Numbered from the stretch's first letter, positions 52,028 through 61,115 are shown. The stretch: 64,000 nucleotides of DNA from Sphingomonas endolithica (GCF_025231525.1 NZ_CP103057.1:1-64000); one strand, 5' to 3'. Made by a program: numbers and translations. The notes: a model not told the origin generated them from the letters alone.

Positions 52028-52195
52028 AATCTGATCTCCTCGGGCCCGGCCTACGTCGAGCGCGCATAAAATATGGTGAAGGCAGAAACACTTAAAATGA
52101 TTGCGGTTTTTTCGAGTTCACGGTGACGGCAGCGGGGCAACTTGCAAGGTATTGTCAATGCCTTGCCTATAAGGACGGCTGCTAGGGAAACGCGA

Positions 52196-54211
52196 ATGAT
52201 GCTCCAGTGGCTGCCTGACATAAGAATGCGCCGAGCGCCGCCATCTGACGAGTTTCTGCTCGAACAGTATGTCACGCTGCGCCGCCAGATCCCGCTGATG
52301 TATGCGCTGATGTTCATCAATGTGCTGTTCCTGGGCTTCGAATCTTTTCGAGACGTTCCGCTCGGCATGAGCTTCGGCATTCCGACATTGGTGTCGATCG
52401 CGATCATCGTTCGCGCAGCGCTGTGGGTGCGCCGCAGATCGATCTCCGCTGCACCGCGTGACGTGCAGCGCTACTTGCGCGGGACCGTTATTTCGGCGGC
52501 CGTGCTCAGCATCGTGTTCGGCGTCTGGGGATCGCTGTTATTCTCCGAAGCGGATGCGATGCGCAGCGTGTCGATTTCGTTCTACGTGTTCGTCGGTGCG
52601 ATCAGCTGCTGCTTCTGCCTGCAGGCGCTGCCGCTGGCCGGCTATGTCGTGTTGCTGTTCGGGGTTATGCCGGTGACGATCCGGCTGATGATCTCGTCCG
52701 AATGGTCGCTGTTCAGTGTCGGGGCGAATTTCCTGATCGTCGCGCTGTTGATCCTGCGCACTTTGTCGACCAGTCATGCCGGCTTCAAGGAAGTGCTCCA
52801 GTCCCGCTCGGACATGCTGGCGGAGCAGGAGCGGGCACGCGCGGCGGAGCTCAAGGCGCAAGAGCTGGCCTATCGCGATCCGCTCACCGGGCTGGACAAT
52901 CGCCGCGCGCTGAGCGAACGGCTCGATGCGAGCCTGGCTCGGCCGGCCCGGGGTACGCAACTCTATCTGTTCATGCTCGATCTCGATTTGTTCAAAGGGG
53001 TCAATGACGCCTACGGGCACGGTGCCGGCGATCGGCTGCTCCAGGCGGTGGCCAACCGGCTGACCGCGATCGTCGGCACGCTTGGTGTCCCCTATCGCCT
53101 GGGCGGCGACGAATTTGCCGTGACGATGGAGCTCTCGAAAAAGGCGCAGCGGGCGGCGGTGGCGATGGCCGACCGGCTGGTGCGGGAGATGGCGGCGCCG
53201 TTTGTGATCGATCATTTCTCGCATCATATCAGCGCCAGCATCGGCATCTCGCGCTACCCCGCCGATGCCGCCACCCGCGAAGCGCTGATGCAACATGCCG
53301 ACATCGCGATGTACAATGCCAAGTCGCTCGGTCGCTCGCGCCACAGTGCGTTCGAACCCCGCATGGGCGAGGAACTCGCCGCCCGCGCCGTGCTGGAGCG
53401 CGAGATGCGCGCCGAGATCCGGACCGACGCCTTTCATCCGTTTTATCAGCCGATCGTCGACCTGGCGTCTGGCCGCATCGTCGGCTTCGAGATGCTGGCA
53501 CGGTGGACGCGCGCCGATGGTTCGACGGTCGACCCCGGCCGGTTTATCCCGGTCATCGAGCAATGCGGCCTGATCGGCGACCTGATGCTCAAGCTGCTCG
53601 AGCAAGTGTGCATCGACGCCGCGCGCTGGCCGGCCGGGCTGACGATCGCGATCAACGTGTCCCCGATCCAGTTTCGCGATCCGTGGCTATCGGAAAAGAT
53701 CCTGGCGGTGTTCACGCGGCACGGGTTCCCGCCGCCGCGGATCAGTCTGGAGATCACCGAAAATGCGCTGATTTCCGATCCTGCCGCCGCCCAACGGATC
53801 GTCGAATCGCTGAAGAACCAAGGCGTGTCGCTGTCGCTCGACGATTTCGGGACCGGCTATTCGTCGATCCAGCATCTGCGCATGCTGCCGTTCGACAAGC
53901 TCAAGATCGATCGCTCGTTCGTCGTCAACGTGGATACCGACGAGTCGGCCCATCGCATGGTCTCGGCCATGATCCGGCTGGCGGAGAGCCTCCAGCTGAG
54001 CGTCATCGCCGAAGGGGTGGAGACCGACTCCGTCCGCGCGACGCTGCACGACCTGGGTTGCCGCGAGGCGCAGGGCTATCTGTTCGGCGCACCGCTGGCG
54101 GCATGCGATGCCGACGAACTCCTGGGCCGGGACCAGACCGTGACCGCGCCCTTCGTCACGGAAGAAGCGGCGACGGACATCAGCTCCCTATTGCTCGGCC
54201 GGACCGGCTAA
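52196..54211 (+). CDS. Bifunctional GGDEF-EAL protein (cyclic di-GMP synthesis/breakdown)
   Basis: A 671-residue inner-membrane protein. Five to six membrane helices (about 35-205) precede a GGDEF domain whose active site GGDEF (303-307) is intact, and an EAL domain. In the latter the motif reads E432-M-L in GFEMLARW, and the other metal and catalytic positions are kept (INVSPIQF, EITENA, DDFGTGYSS, KIDRSFV, AEGVET). Both activities may be present. No PAS or HAMP lies between. It starts at ATG 52196 (MM) after AGGG. Its upstream region (52028-52195) is shared with the divergent hybrid kinase gene. Confidence 0.93.
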   Translation: MMLQWLPDIRMRRAPPSDEFLLEQYVTLRRQIPLMYALMFINVLFLGFESFRDVPLGMSFGIPTLVSIAIIVRAALWVRRRSISAAPRDVQRYLRGTVISAAVLSIVFGVWGSLLFSEADAMRSVSISFYVFVGAISCCFCLQALPLAGYVVLLFGVMPVTIRLMISSEWSLFSVGANFLIVALLILRTLSTSHAGFKEVLQSRSDMLAEQERARAAELKAQELAYRDPLTGLDNRRALSERLDASLARPARGTQLYLFMLDLDLFKGVNDAYGHGAGDRLLQAVANRLTAIVGTLGVPYRLGGDEFAVTMELSKKAQRAAVAMADRLVREMAAPFVIDHFSHHISASIGISRYPADAATREALMQHADIAMYNAKSLGRSRHSAFEPRMGEELAARAVLEREMRAEIRTDAFHPFYQPIVDLASGRIVGFEMLARWTRADGSTVDPGRFIPVIEQCGLIGDLMLKLLEQVCIDAARWPAGLTIAINVSPIQFRDPWLSEKILAVFTRHGFPPPRISLEITENALISDPAAAQRIVESLKNQGVSLSLDDFGTGYSSIQHLRMLPFDKLKIDRSFVVNVDTDESAHRMVSAMIRLAESLQLSVIAEGVETDSVRATLHDLGCREAQGYLFGAPLAACDADELLGRDQTVTAPFVTEEAATDISSLLLGRTG

Positions 54212-55305
54212 GCTCGGCCCTGATCGTCGCTGTCCATCCATTCCTGCCAGACCAGCAACAGCGCGGCCATGATCACCGGCCCGACGAACAGCCCGACCAG
54301 CCCCAGCTCTGCCAGCCCGCCGAATGCGCCGAGCAGCGCCAGCAGGAACGGCAATTCCACCGCGCTGCCGATTACCGACGGCTGCACGACATTGTCGCCG
54401 ACCGTCATCACCACCACGCCAAAGGCAAATAGCAGCGCGCCGGCCAGCACCGATCCGCTGCCGATCAGGATCAGGCTCGCCAGCCCGAACGCCAGCCACG
54501 CGCCAAACGGGATCAGCGCCAGCACGATCGTAAAGGTGGCGAACAACAAAGGCTGCGGCACGCCCGCGACCCAATAGCCGATCCCGATCGTTGCCCCTTC
54601 GCCAACCGATACCAGCATCGTGCCGTTGACCGTCGCGCGCACTGCCCCCAGCATGCGGTGCAGGAACTCTCCGCCGAACGTGCCGAAGCTCCTCCGCGCG
54701 GCGATCCTGACCTGCCGGCCGATCGTCACGCCGCGGGACAACAAGGTCGCCAGCGCCATCAGCGTGATGAGAAACAACCCCGCCTCGCGCGCGACTTCGC
54801 CGCCGATCGACCGTGTCCAGCCGAGCACCGACGCCGCGCTGAGCGACCCGAGCAAGGCATTGGCCGCCTGTGGATTGCCGATATGCTGCTGCCAATAAGC
54901 CGCAATCCGCGAGCCTATCAGCGGGACGCCGGCTAGCCAGGCCGGCGCAGCGATGCCGAATTGCTGCGCATGCTTGAGCCAGTCGAGCGCCGCCTGGCTT
55001 TCCTGCGCCAGCGTGACGGCGGCAAGCGACAAGGGCAAGATCACGAAGAGCGCGGTAACGACGGCAAAGGCGCTGGCCAGCAGCAACGGCCGTCCCGGCA
55101 TCTTCACGGAGAGCCGCCGATAGAGCGGCCACTCGGCGATCGCGAGCACCGCCGCCCAGGCAAGCGGCGTCAGGAACTCATAGGCCATCCAGATGGCGAG
55201 CAAGGTGATGAACACCGTCAGATACGACTGGCGTGTCTTCTGGGCCGGCGTATCGGCGTGGCGCTCCTGCGTTGCCGTACCAGGTGTCGTACGGTGATCG
55301 GTCAT
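54208..55305 (-). CDS. AI-2E family transporter
   Basis: A 365-residue membrane protein with about eight helices in the arrangement of the AI-2E (PerM/TqsA) family: paired N-terminal helices (LTVFITLLAIWMAYEFLTPL), a soluble loop and a C-terminal cluster containing FGAWLAFG and VGDNVVQPSVIGSAVELP. Members export autoinducer-2 or act as Na+/H+ antiporters; specificity is not predictable. Its stop codon overlaps that of the convergent GGDEF-EAL gene by four bases. It is transcribed alone. Confidence 0.88.
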   Translation of the reverse strand: MTDHRTTPGTATQERHADTPAQKTRQSYLTVFITLLAIWMAYEFLTPLAWAAVLAIAEWPLYRRLSVKMPGRPLLLASAFAVVTALFVILPLSLAAVTLAQESQAALDWLKHAQQFGIAAPAWLAGVPLIGSRIAAYWQQHIGNPQAANALLGSLSAASVLGWTRSIGGEVAREAGLFLITLMALATLLSRGVTIGRQVRIAARRSFGTFGGEFLHRMLGAVRATVNGTMLVSVGEGATIGIGYWVAGVPQPLLFATFTIVLALIPFGAWLAFGLASLILIGSGSVLAGALLFAFGVVVMTVGDNVVQPSVIGSAVELPFLLALLGAFGGLAELGLVGLFVGPVIMAALLLVWQEWMDSDDQGRA

Positions 55306-55524
55306 CGTCGTGGCTCACACTCGCAAAAGCGACGCCTATGAACCGTCAAAGCGATGCGCGACAGCCCGCACGGTCGCGTGGGCAGCGCAGGCCGGTACTT
55401 CGCGGGCATCCAGCGGTGAAGATTGACCAGCGGGCCACGATTGTGCCACTGACAATCCGTCAAGCAAGGCTGCGGCGGCCGATCTGTGAGATGCACGCAG
55501 GTTTTCGGTCCAAGCCCTTGATAT

Positions 55525-55598
55525 GCGGGTGTAGCTCAATGGTAGAGCAGAAGCTTCCCAAGCTTACGACGAGGGTTCGATTCCCTTCACCCGCTCCA
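55525..55598 (+). tRNA. tRNA-Gly, anticodon CCC
   Basis: A 74-base sequence that folds as a full cloverleaf: acceptor GCGGGTG pairs with CACCCGC, D-arm GCTC/GAGC, anticodon loop TTCCCAA with CCC at positions 34-36 (reads GGG), T-arm with GGTTCGATTCC, discriminator T, and CCA encoded at the 3' end (55596-55598). The anticodon stem has one non-Watson-Crick closing pair. It is followed by a lower-GC stretch with broken genes. Confidence 0.95.
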
Positions 55599-55724
55599 GA
55601 TCGTCTCCTGTGGACCTCATGCCGCCCCTGGTGCAGCCTGGATCGGGCATAAGCCACGTCTGATAGTGGTTGAAAGCGGAATGGCGGCTTTCGGCGAGGT
55701 GGGCTGGAAAGCGGACACCATAGA

Positions 55725-55948
55725 TCACCGAGTTGTAAGCAGGCGCTTTCTATACAGCGCATCCGGTGACTTGGCCGCTTCGATCCGAATGCGGCGATGG
55801 AGCACTCCCAACACCAACGGGCCACCTACTAAGAGCAGCCCGACAAGCACCTCTATAAGATCCGGCAATCAGCCAGCCAGCAAGCTGCTCCATAAACGAG
55901 CGCAAAGAACGCGAACCATGTGAATGCAGCGACATCAACTAGGAGCAT
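55725..55948 (-). pseudogene. Small two-helix membrane protein gene, apparently frameshifted
   Basis: From ATG 55948 (AGGAAG four bases upstream) the frame encodes a hydrophobic helix (FTWFAFFALVYGAACWLAD) and stops at TAG 55853. The -1 frame then continues from about 55868 with a second helix (LIEVLVGLLLVGGPLVLGVL) and a basic tail to TGA 55725. Inserting one T at the TT near 55869 joins them into a 74-residue two-span protein. Two separate tiny genes are also possible. No homologue is recognised. Confidence 0.4.
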
Positions 55949-56034
55949 CGGCTTCCTGCTTTGATAGTGCTGGTGTGCAAAACGCCAAAACGTTGCTCTC
56001 ATGCCACCCTCTATTTCGATTTCGGGTCAATCGT

Positions 56035-56057
56035 AACGTCGGTCGAGAACCGACGTT
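56035..56057. terminator. Stem-loop in the post-tRNA region
   Basis: AACGTCGG and CCGACGTT pair perfectly around a seven-base loop, followed by TTGTGG. It lies between the small membrane-protein fragment and the tRNA-end-like sequence. It may be a terminator for the minus-strand or plus-strand unit or an isolated palindrome. Confidence 0.4.
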
Positions 56058-56066
56058 TGTGGCGCG

Positions 56067-56084
56067 TTCCCTTCGCCCGCTCAA
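56067..56084 (+). repeat. Imperfect copy of the tRNA-Gly 3' end
   Basis: TTCCCTTCGCCCGCTCAA matches the last 18 bases of the tRNA-Gly gene (55581-55598) at 16 of 18 positions, same strand, 486 bases downstream. Repeats of a tRNA 3' end are the usual mark of integrase attachment sites. No integrase is present and the match is short, so chance cannot be excluded. Confidence 0.3.
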
Positions 56085-56189
56085 CCGACACGTACCGTTT
56101 TGTGCTGGGTAGATACGTTCGTTCCGCGGCTGCGCTCAACGTCCTGAGTATGGCGAACATGTAAGACGCCGCTCGACTAAGCTGCGGAA

Positions 56190-56860
56190 ATGCGCGATAC
56201 TTTAAGAATGTTTCTCGACTACGGTTTGCTCGCCTCCGAGCGAGAAGTAGCTCACCTTCTGGGCGTCAATATCCTCTCGTTACGATCTTACGCAGATCGA
56301 TTTCAGACGCACTGGCTCTGCTGGATTGTATAGACGAGAATAGAAAGGCGTTTGAATTTTCCTCTCCGCAACATCGTCAATTTATTAAGTGGAAGTTCAT
56401 TGCCATCGAGAGTGGCATAATAGCCACCTACAATGCTTTTGAGGTTCTTAGACAAATAGCGGAACTCTACCCAAAGTCACCAACGATCACCCCAACGATG
56501 GACGAAGAGTCGTTTTTAAAAGCACGCGAAATCTTCGAAGCATATCTTCCCTCAATGAATAGATCGGTTCGGACGGGAGTAGCGCACGGGGCGCCTGCGC
56601 ACGCATCCATCAAGATGCACGAAAAGCACATGCCCGACGGCGGGCCTTCAATAATGAGTATGCTAAGCGATCGGACTTTTCAGTCCACATTGCATGGTGG
56701 CGCGCCCACGTTCACGGTAGACCGCGAAAGGAGTGAAGCGATCAGCGAGGTCGCATATCTTGTGCTGCAAGCATTCGTTGGATCCACGGAATTCACAAGC
56801 AGGTACAACTCTGTCAATCAGTATGACAAAGAAGACCCAGTAATTGTCCCCATACAATGA
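56190..56860 (+). pseudogene. Unrecognised gene with a single-base frameshift, about 223 aa
   Basis: From ATG 56190 the frame reads LASEREVAHLLGVNILSLRS and stops at a TAG after 46 codons. In the -1 frame a long open frame continues (DALALLDCIDENRKAFEFSS, then IKWKFIAIESGIIATYNAFE, and later AHASIKMHEKHMPDGGPSIM) to TGA 56860. Adding one T to the TTT at 56301-56303 joins both into about 223 residues. Codon use and GC are lower than in neighbouring genes, which suggests recent arrival. The product looks like a soluble helical protein; I know no family for it. It lies 0.6 kb after the tRNA gene. Confidence 0.6.
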
Positions 56861-56970
56861 CGCAACGCCAGCGTGGCTACCTAGGCGTTTTCTAACCGTC
56901 GATAACCAACCAAATGCATGAATAGGCACGAGCACTTTTCACCCGAATACATCGGCGGAGTAATTCGGCG

Positions 56971-58137
56971 CTACAACCCCGGCAGCCGCACTGTCTCCAG
57001 CCCCAGCCAATCGGCCATGCGCCGCAGCTCCACCTCCAGCCGCTCCATCGTTTCGGCAGGGGCGCCCGGCTCTAGCCCGATCTGTTGCACCACCAGGCAT
57101 TTGCGCTGCCGGTCGGCTTTCAGGTCCACGCGCGCCACGAGCCGCTCGTCGAGCAGGAAGGGCAGCACGTAATAGCCATGCAGGCGCTTGTCCGCCGGCA
57201 CGTAGATCTCGATACGGTAGCGGAAGCCGAACAGGCGCTCGGTCCGTGCGCGCTCCCAGACCAGTGGGTCGAACGGCACGAGCAGTGCTGCGCCCCGGAT
57301 TTGCCGCGGGCGCCGGGCGTCGCGGTATAGATAGGCGGTCTTCGTCCAGCCGGCGACCGCCACCGGGATTAGCTCACCATCCTCGACCAGCGCCAGCACG
57401 GCGGTACGCGCCTCCTCCGGCTTCAAGCGGAAATAGTCGCGCAGGTCGGTCTCCGTCGCCACGCCGAGCGCTACCGCGGCGCGTTCGATCAAGGCGCGCT
57501 GCGCGTCGGTTTCGCTCGGGGTCGGGAGGGTGAGGGTGGCCGCCGGGATCACCCGCTCGGTCAGGTCATATACCCGCTCGAAACTGTTGCGGCGCGTCGC
57601 GGTGGTGATGTGCCCCGCCCAAAACAGCCATTCCAACGCCTGCTTGGTGTGCCCCCAGGCCCACCAGCCGGACGTGCCGCGGCCTTCCTCGAAATCCGAA
57701 GCGGCGAGTGGCCCGTCGCTGCGGATGCGCGCCAGGATCGCCTCCGCTTCCGCCCGCCGCTCGGTGGCGAAGGGTCGCATCGCCTTCCAGCCGGCCTCGC
57801 CACGGTCGGCGCGCGCCATGCGCCAGCGCAGCAGTGGGTGCAGGTCGAGCGGAAGCAGGGACGCCTCATGCGCCCAATATTCGAACAAGCGGCGCTCGCG
57901 CTTGGCGCCCCAGGCAGCGGCCTCGAGTAAGCCCCGATCGTAGCTGCCCAGCCGGGAGAAAGCCGGCAGGTAATGCGCGCGCGCCAATACGTTGACACTG
58001 TCGATCTGATGCAGCACCAGCCGCTCGATCGTGCGGCGCAATTGTACCGGGCCAACGCGCGGCGGAAGCGGGCGGCCGAAGCCCTGCGCTGCCAACGCGA
58101 TGCGGCGGGCCTGGGCGAGGGGCAGGGTTTCGATCAG
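56971..58137 (-). CDS. ycaQ: YcaQ/AlkX-type DNA glycosylase (winged-helix HTH_42 family)
   Basis: A 388-residue protein of the AlkZ-like glycosylase superfamily. The catalytic motif QxD is visible as Q44-I-D46 in LVLHQIDSVNVLARAHYLPA. This is the form found in E. coli YcaQ, which unhooks interstrand crosslinks, as opposed to QxQ in Streptomyces AlkZ. Later winged-helix segments (EEARTAVLALVEDGELIPVA) and the end ELRRMADWLGLETVRLPGL are typical. The start is unclear: no ATG, GTG or TTG lies near the conserved N-terminus. A CTG at 58137 overlaps the preceding stop (CTGA), so I used that. It is the last gene of the run from marR. Confidence 0.82.
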   Translation of the reverse strand: MIETLPLAQARRIALAAQGFGRPLPPRVGPVQLRRTIERLVLHQIDSVNVLARAHYLPAFSRLGSYDRGLLEAAAWGAKRERRLFEYWAHEASLLPLDLHPLLRWRMARADRGEAGWKAMRPFATERRAEAEAILARIRSDGPLAASDFEEGRGTSGWWAWGHTKQALEWLFWAGHITTATRRNSFERVYDLTERVIPAATLTLPTPSETDAQRALIERAAVALGVATETDLRDYFRLKPEEARTAVLALVEDGELIPVAVAGWTKTAYLYRDARRPRQIRGAALLVPFDPLVWERARTERLFGFRYRIEIYVPADKRLHGYYVLPFLLDERLVARVDLKADRQRKCLVVQQIGLEPGAPAETMERLEVELRRMADWLGLETVRLPGL

Positions 58138-58394
58138 GGTCGACCCGCCCGATCGGCGGCACGCGCGTAATCCTCCGCTGCACGCCGCTCGCGTGGATCC
58201 TTGAAGGCGACGGCCGGATCGGGTGCATCGCCCAGCGCATGAAGTAGCGACCACAAGGCGAACCGCCGCCCCGGCTCCGTCTCGGTGCCGAAGGCGGTGC
58301 CCAGCCGCTCGACGCCGCGCTCGAAGGCGGCATCGTCGAGCGTGTCGAGTTCGGTGGTGGCAAAGAGATGCTGCAGCAGCGCGTCCAGGTCCAT
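58134..58394 (-). CDS. Hypothetical small acidic protein, 86 aa
   Basis: A soluble helical protein (MDLDALLQHLFATTELDTLD, then RFALWSLLHALGDAPDPAVA) of unknown function. It lies 38 bases after emrB and its stop overlaps the glycosylase start by four bases, so it seems to link the two parts of one operon. The ATG at 58394 precedes the conserved-looking part; the frame is open to 58430. No motif indicates activity. The middle of the protein resembles small helical proteins annotated beside efflux genes in sphingomonads, but this is a weak impression. Confidence 0.65.
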   Translation of the reverse strand: MDLDALLQHLFATTELDTLDDAAFERGVERLGTAFGTETEPGRRFALWSLLHALGDAPDPAVAFKDPRERRAAEDYARAADRAGRP

Positions 58395-58432
58395 GGCGCC
58401 CGGCGTGCCGAAAACGCCGGCCGCGCGCAAGG

Positions 58433-60052
58433 TCAGTCGAAGTGCACGGCGGGCGCGTCGTCCTTCACACCAGGTGGCTTGGGCTTGGGTCGCTTGAGCA
58501 GCAGCACCAGCGGGATCGCGGCCATCGTGAGGATCATCATCAACTTGAAATCGTCGAGATAGGCGATCATCGCGGCTTGCTGGTTGACGATGCCGTCGGC
58601 CATGGCCAGCGCCGCATCGGTGCTGCCGCCGAGGATCGAGCCGACCAGCGGATCAGCGGCGGTGAGCCCACCGGCAGTGACATGGCTGCCCAGTTCGGCA
58701 TGGCTGGTCTGCAGATTGCGCGCGAGCAGCACGGTGACGGCGGAGATGCCGACCGACCCGCCGATATTGCGCGACAGGTTCATCAGGCTCGCGCCTTCGG
58801 TGCGCTGGTGCGGCGGCAGCGTGCCGAAGGCCATGATGTTTAGTGGGATGAAGATCAGTCCTAACCCGACGCCCTGCACCAGCCCGGTGACGATGAACGG
58901 GGTGGAGCCCATCTCGATCGTCCAGCCGGTCATGTCCCACAAGGAATAGGCCGCGATGATCAGCCCGCCGCCGACCAATAGCCGCGGATCGACATTCTGC
59001 TTCATCAGCCGCCCGGCCACCGCCATGCTGGCGACGATGCCGATACCGCGCGGCATCAGCAGGATGCCGGTTTCCAGCACGGGATAGCCGAACAGGCTCT
59101 GCAGCATCGGCGGCAGCAAGGCGAGCGAGGCGGTCATCAGCACGCCGATCACGATCATGAAGCCGATGCCGGTCAGCAGGTTGCGATTGGCGAACAGGCT
59201 GCGTTCGAACATCGGGTTCTTGGCCGTGAACAGGTGCACGACAAACATCCACGCGGCCGACAGCGCGACCATGCCCTCGATCCGCACTTCCCACGAATCG
59301 AACCAGTCGTTGGTCTGGCCGCGATCGAGCATCAGCTGAAACACGCTGATCGCGATCGCCAGCATCGAGAAGCCGAACAGGTCGAACTGGCGCAGGCGGA
59401 TCTCGCGCGACGGCAGCAACGCCCAAAGAATCGCGAAGGTCGCGATGCCGACCGGCACGTTGACGTAGAAGCACCAGCGCCAATCGTAATTGTCGGTCAG
59501 CCAGCCGCCGATCACCGGCCCCAGGATCGGCCCGACCATCACGCCCATGCCCCAGATCGACATCGCGCCTGCCTGTTTGGAGGGCGGGTTGATGTCCATC
59601 ATCACCGTCTGGCTGAGCGGGTTCATGAACGCCGCGGCAATGCCCTGCAGCACGCGAAAGACCACCATCTCGGGCAGGTTGATGGCGAGCCCGCACAGCA
59701 TCGAGGCGAGCACGAAGCCGACCACGGCATAGAGGAACAGGTTGCGGCTGCCGATGCGGTCGGCAAGCCAGCCGGTCATCGGGATGGCGACGGCGGAGGC
59801 GACGATGTAGCTGGTCAGCACCCAGGTGATCGTGTCGGCGGTGGCGCTGAGCGAGGCCTGCATGTGCGGAAGCGCCACGTTGGCGATGGTCGAATCGAGG
59901 ATCTGCATGATCGTCGCGGCCATCACGCCGACGGTCAGCAACGGCCGGTTGCTGGTGTGCAGCGCGGCGCGTTCGCCCGCCGGCTCGGCCGCTTCGGTCG
60001 ATGGCGTCTCGGCAAGCGGCTCGGCGCCGCCCGCCGGGTTAGCGGTTGCCAT
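58433..60052 (-). CDS. emrB: Multidrug efflux MFS permease EmrB (DHA2 family)
   Basis: A 539-residue permease with 14 predicted helices. Helix 1 starts LTVGVMAATIMQILDSTIAN, the hallmark of DHA2 members, and motif C (WGMGVMVGPILGPVIGGWL) marks the antiporter core. It exports hydrophobic drugs with a proton gradient through the EmrA adaptor. It overlaps the emrA stop by 14 bases. Basic residues in the last 30 positions (LLLKRPKPKPPG) follow the final helix. Confidence 0.93.
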   Translation of the reverse strand: MATANPAGGAEPLAETPSTEAAEPAGERAALHTSNRPLLTVGVMAATIMQILDSTIANVALPHMQASLSATADTITWVLTSYIVASAVAIPMTGWLADRIGSRNLFLYAVVGFVLASMLCGLAINLPEMVVFRVLQGIAAAFMNPLSQTVMMDINPPSKQAGAMSIWGMGVMVGPILGPVIGGWLTDNYDWRWCFYVNVPVGIATFAILWALLPSREIRLRQFDLFGFSMLAIAISVFQLMLDRGQTNDWFDSWEVRIEGMVALSAAWMFVVHLFTAKNPMFERSLFANRNLLTGIGFMIVIGVLMTASLALLPPMLQSLFGYPVLETGILLMPRGIGIVASMAVAGRLMKQNVDPRLLVGGGLIIAAYSLWDMTGWTIEMGSTPFIVTGLVQGVGLGLIFIPLNIMAFGTLPPHQRTEGASLMNLSRNIGGSVGISAVTVLLARNLQTSHAELGSHVTAGGLTAADPLVGSILGGSTDAALAMADGIVNQQAAMIAYLDDFKLMMILTMAAIPLVLLLKRPKPKPPGVKDDAPAVHFD

Positions 60053-61115
60053 GATCGCGGACGTCGACCGTCACGTCGGCCGACAGGCCGGCAATCAGCG
60101 GGCGCGGGCTCTGTTCGTCGATCGCCACGCGCACTGGCACACGCTGCGTCACCTTCACCCAATTGCCGGTCGCGTTCTGCGCCGGCAGCACCGAGAATTC
60201 GGAGCCGGTACCGGCGCCGATCGACTGCACATGACCCTTCAGCTTCAGGCCGTGATAGGCGTCGAACGTCACTTCGGCAGGCTGCCCGACCCGCATCTTG
60301 TTGAGGTCCGTCTCCTTGAAGTTCGCCTCGACCCAGGATCGGTTGCTCTTGACGATCGACACGGCAGGGAGCCCGGTGACCATCATCTGGCCGACCTGCA
60401 GCCGGTCCGACTGGCTGATCGTGCCGCCATAAGGCGCGTAGGCGGCAGTGCGGCTGAGATCGAGCGCCGCCTTGGCGCGCTGCACCTGCGCCGCGGCGAT
60501 CGCCGGGGAAACCGACGCGCCGCCGGTTTCGAGCTTGGCGCGGGCCTCTGCCTCGCCGGCCTGTGCATTGCCGAGCGCGGCGCGCGCCTGCTGCAGGCTA
60601 TGTTGCGCCTGTTCCAGCCGCGCGCGCGTGGTGAAGCCCTGCTTCATCAGCGCCGCCTGGCGGTTGTAATCCTGCTCGGCGGCCAGGATCTGGTCGCGCG
60701 CCGCCTGGATGTCGGCATCCTTGCCGCGGAACGAGGATTGCAGCGTGGCGACCTCGACCCGCGCATTGGCGATCGCGGCATCGGCCTGGCTGACGGCGAT
60801 GCGGTAGGGATCGGGATCGATGCGGAACAGCAGGTCGCCCGCCTTGACGCTCTGGTTCTCCCGCACCGCGACCTCGACGATCCGCCCCGCGACATCCGAC
60901 GAAACCGATACCTTGTCCTGTGAGACATAGGCATTGTCGGTCGACACGAACCGACCCGCGGTCGCCCAGAGATAGACCGCCACCAAGATGACGAGCAGCG
61001 GCACGCTGATCATCAGCGCGGTGCGGCCCCAACGGCGCTTGGCCACCGGCGGCGTGTTGATCGTCACCTGGGGTGTTTCGGCGGCGAGAGTCTGCTGGGG
61101 GTCGGCGTCAGCCAT
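60039..61115 (-). CDS. emrA: HlyD family membrane-fusion protein EmrA
   Basis: A 358-residue adaptor: a cytoplasmic tail, one membrane helix (about 33-52), a beta-barrel/lipoyl domain with VAGRIVEVAVRENQSVKAGD and a coiled-coil hairpin (about 110-215), then the second half-lipoyl domain with KMRVGQPAEVTFDAYHG. It joins the EmrB permease to an outer-membrane channel; no TolC-like gene is present in this window. Its start overlaps the marR stop by eight bases. Confidence 0.93.
   Translation of the reverse strand: MADADPQQTLAAETPQVTINTPPVAKRRWGRTALMISVPLLVILVAVYLWATAGRFVSTDNAYVSQDKVSVSSDVAGRIVEVAVRENQSVKAGDLLFRIDPDPYRIAVSQADAAIANARVEVATLQSSFRGKDADIQAARDQILAAEQDYNRQAALMKQGFTTRARLEQAQHSLQQARAALGNAQAGEAEARAKLETGGASVSPAIAAAQVQRAKAALDLSRTAAYAPYGGTISQSDRLQVGQMMVTGLPAVSIVKSNRSWVEANFKETDLNKMRVGQPAEVTFDAYHGLKLKGHVQSIGAGTGSEFSVLPAQNATGNWVKVTQRVPVRVAIDEQSPRPLIAGLSADVTVDVRDHGNR

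Noticed and set aside
55233..55652. Open frame running through the tRNA-Gly gene
   Set aside because: It overlaps a full cloverleaf and has no protein-like features.
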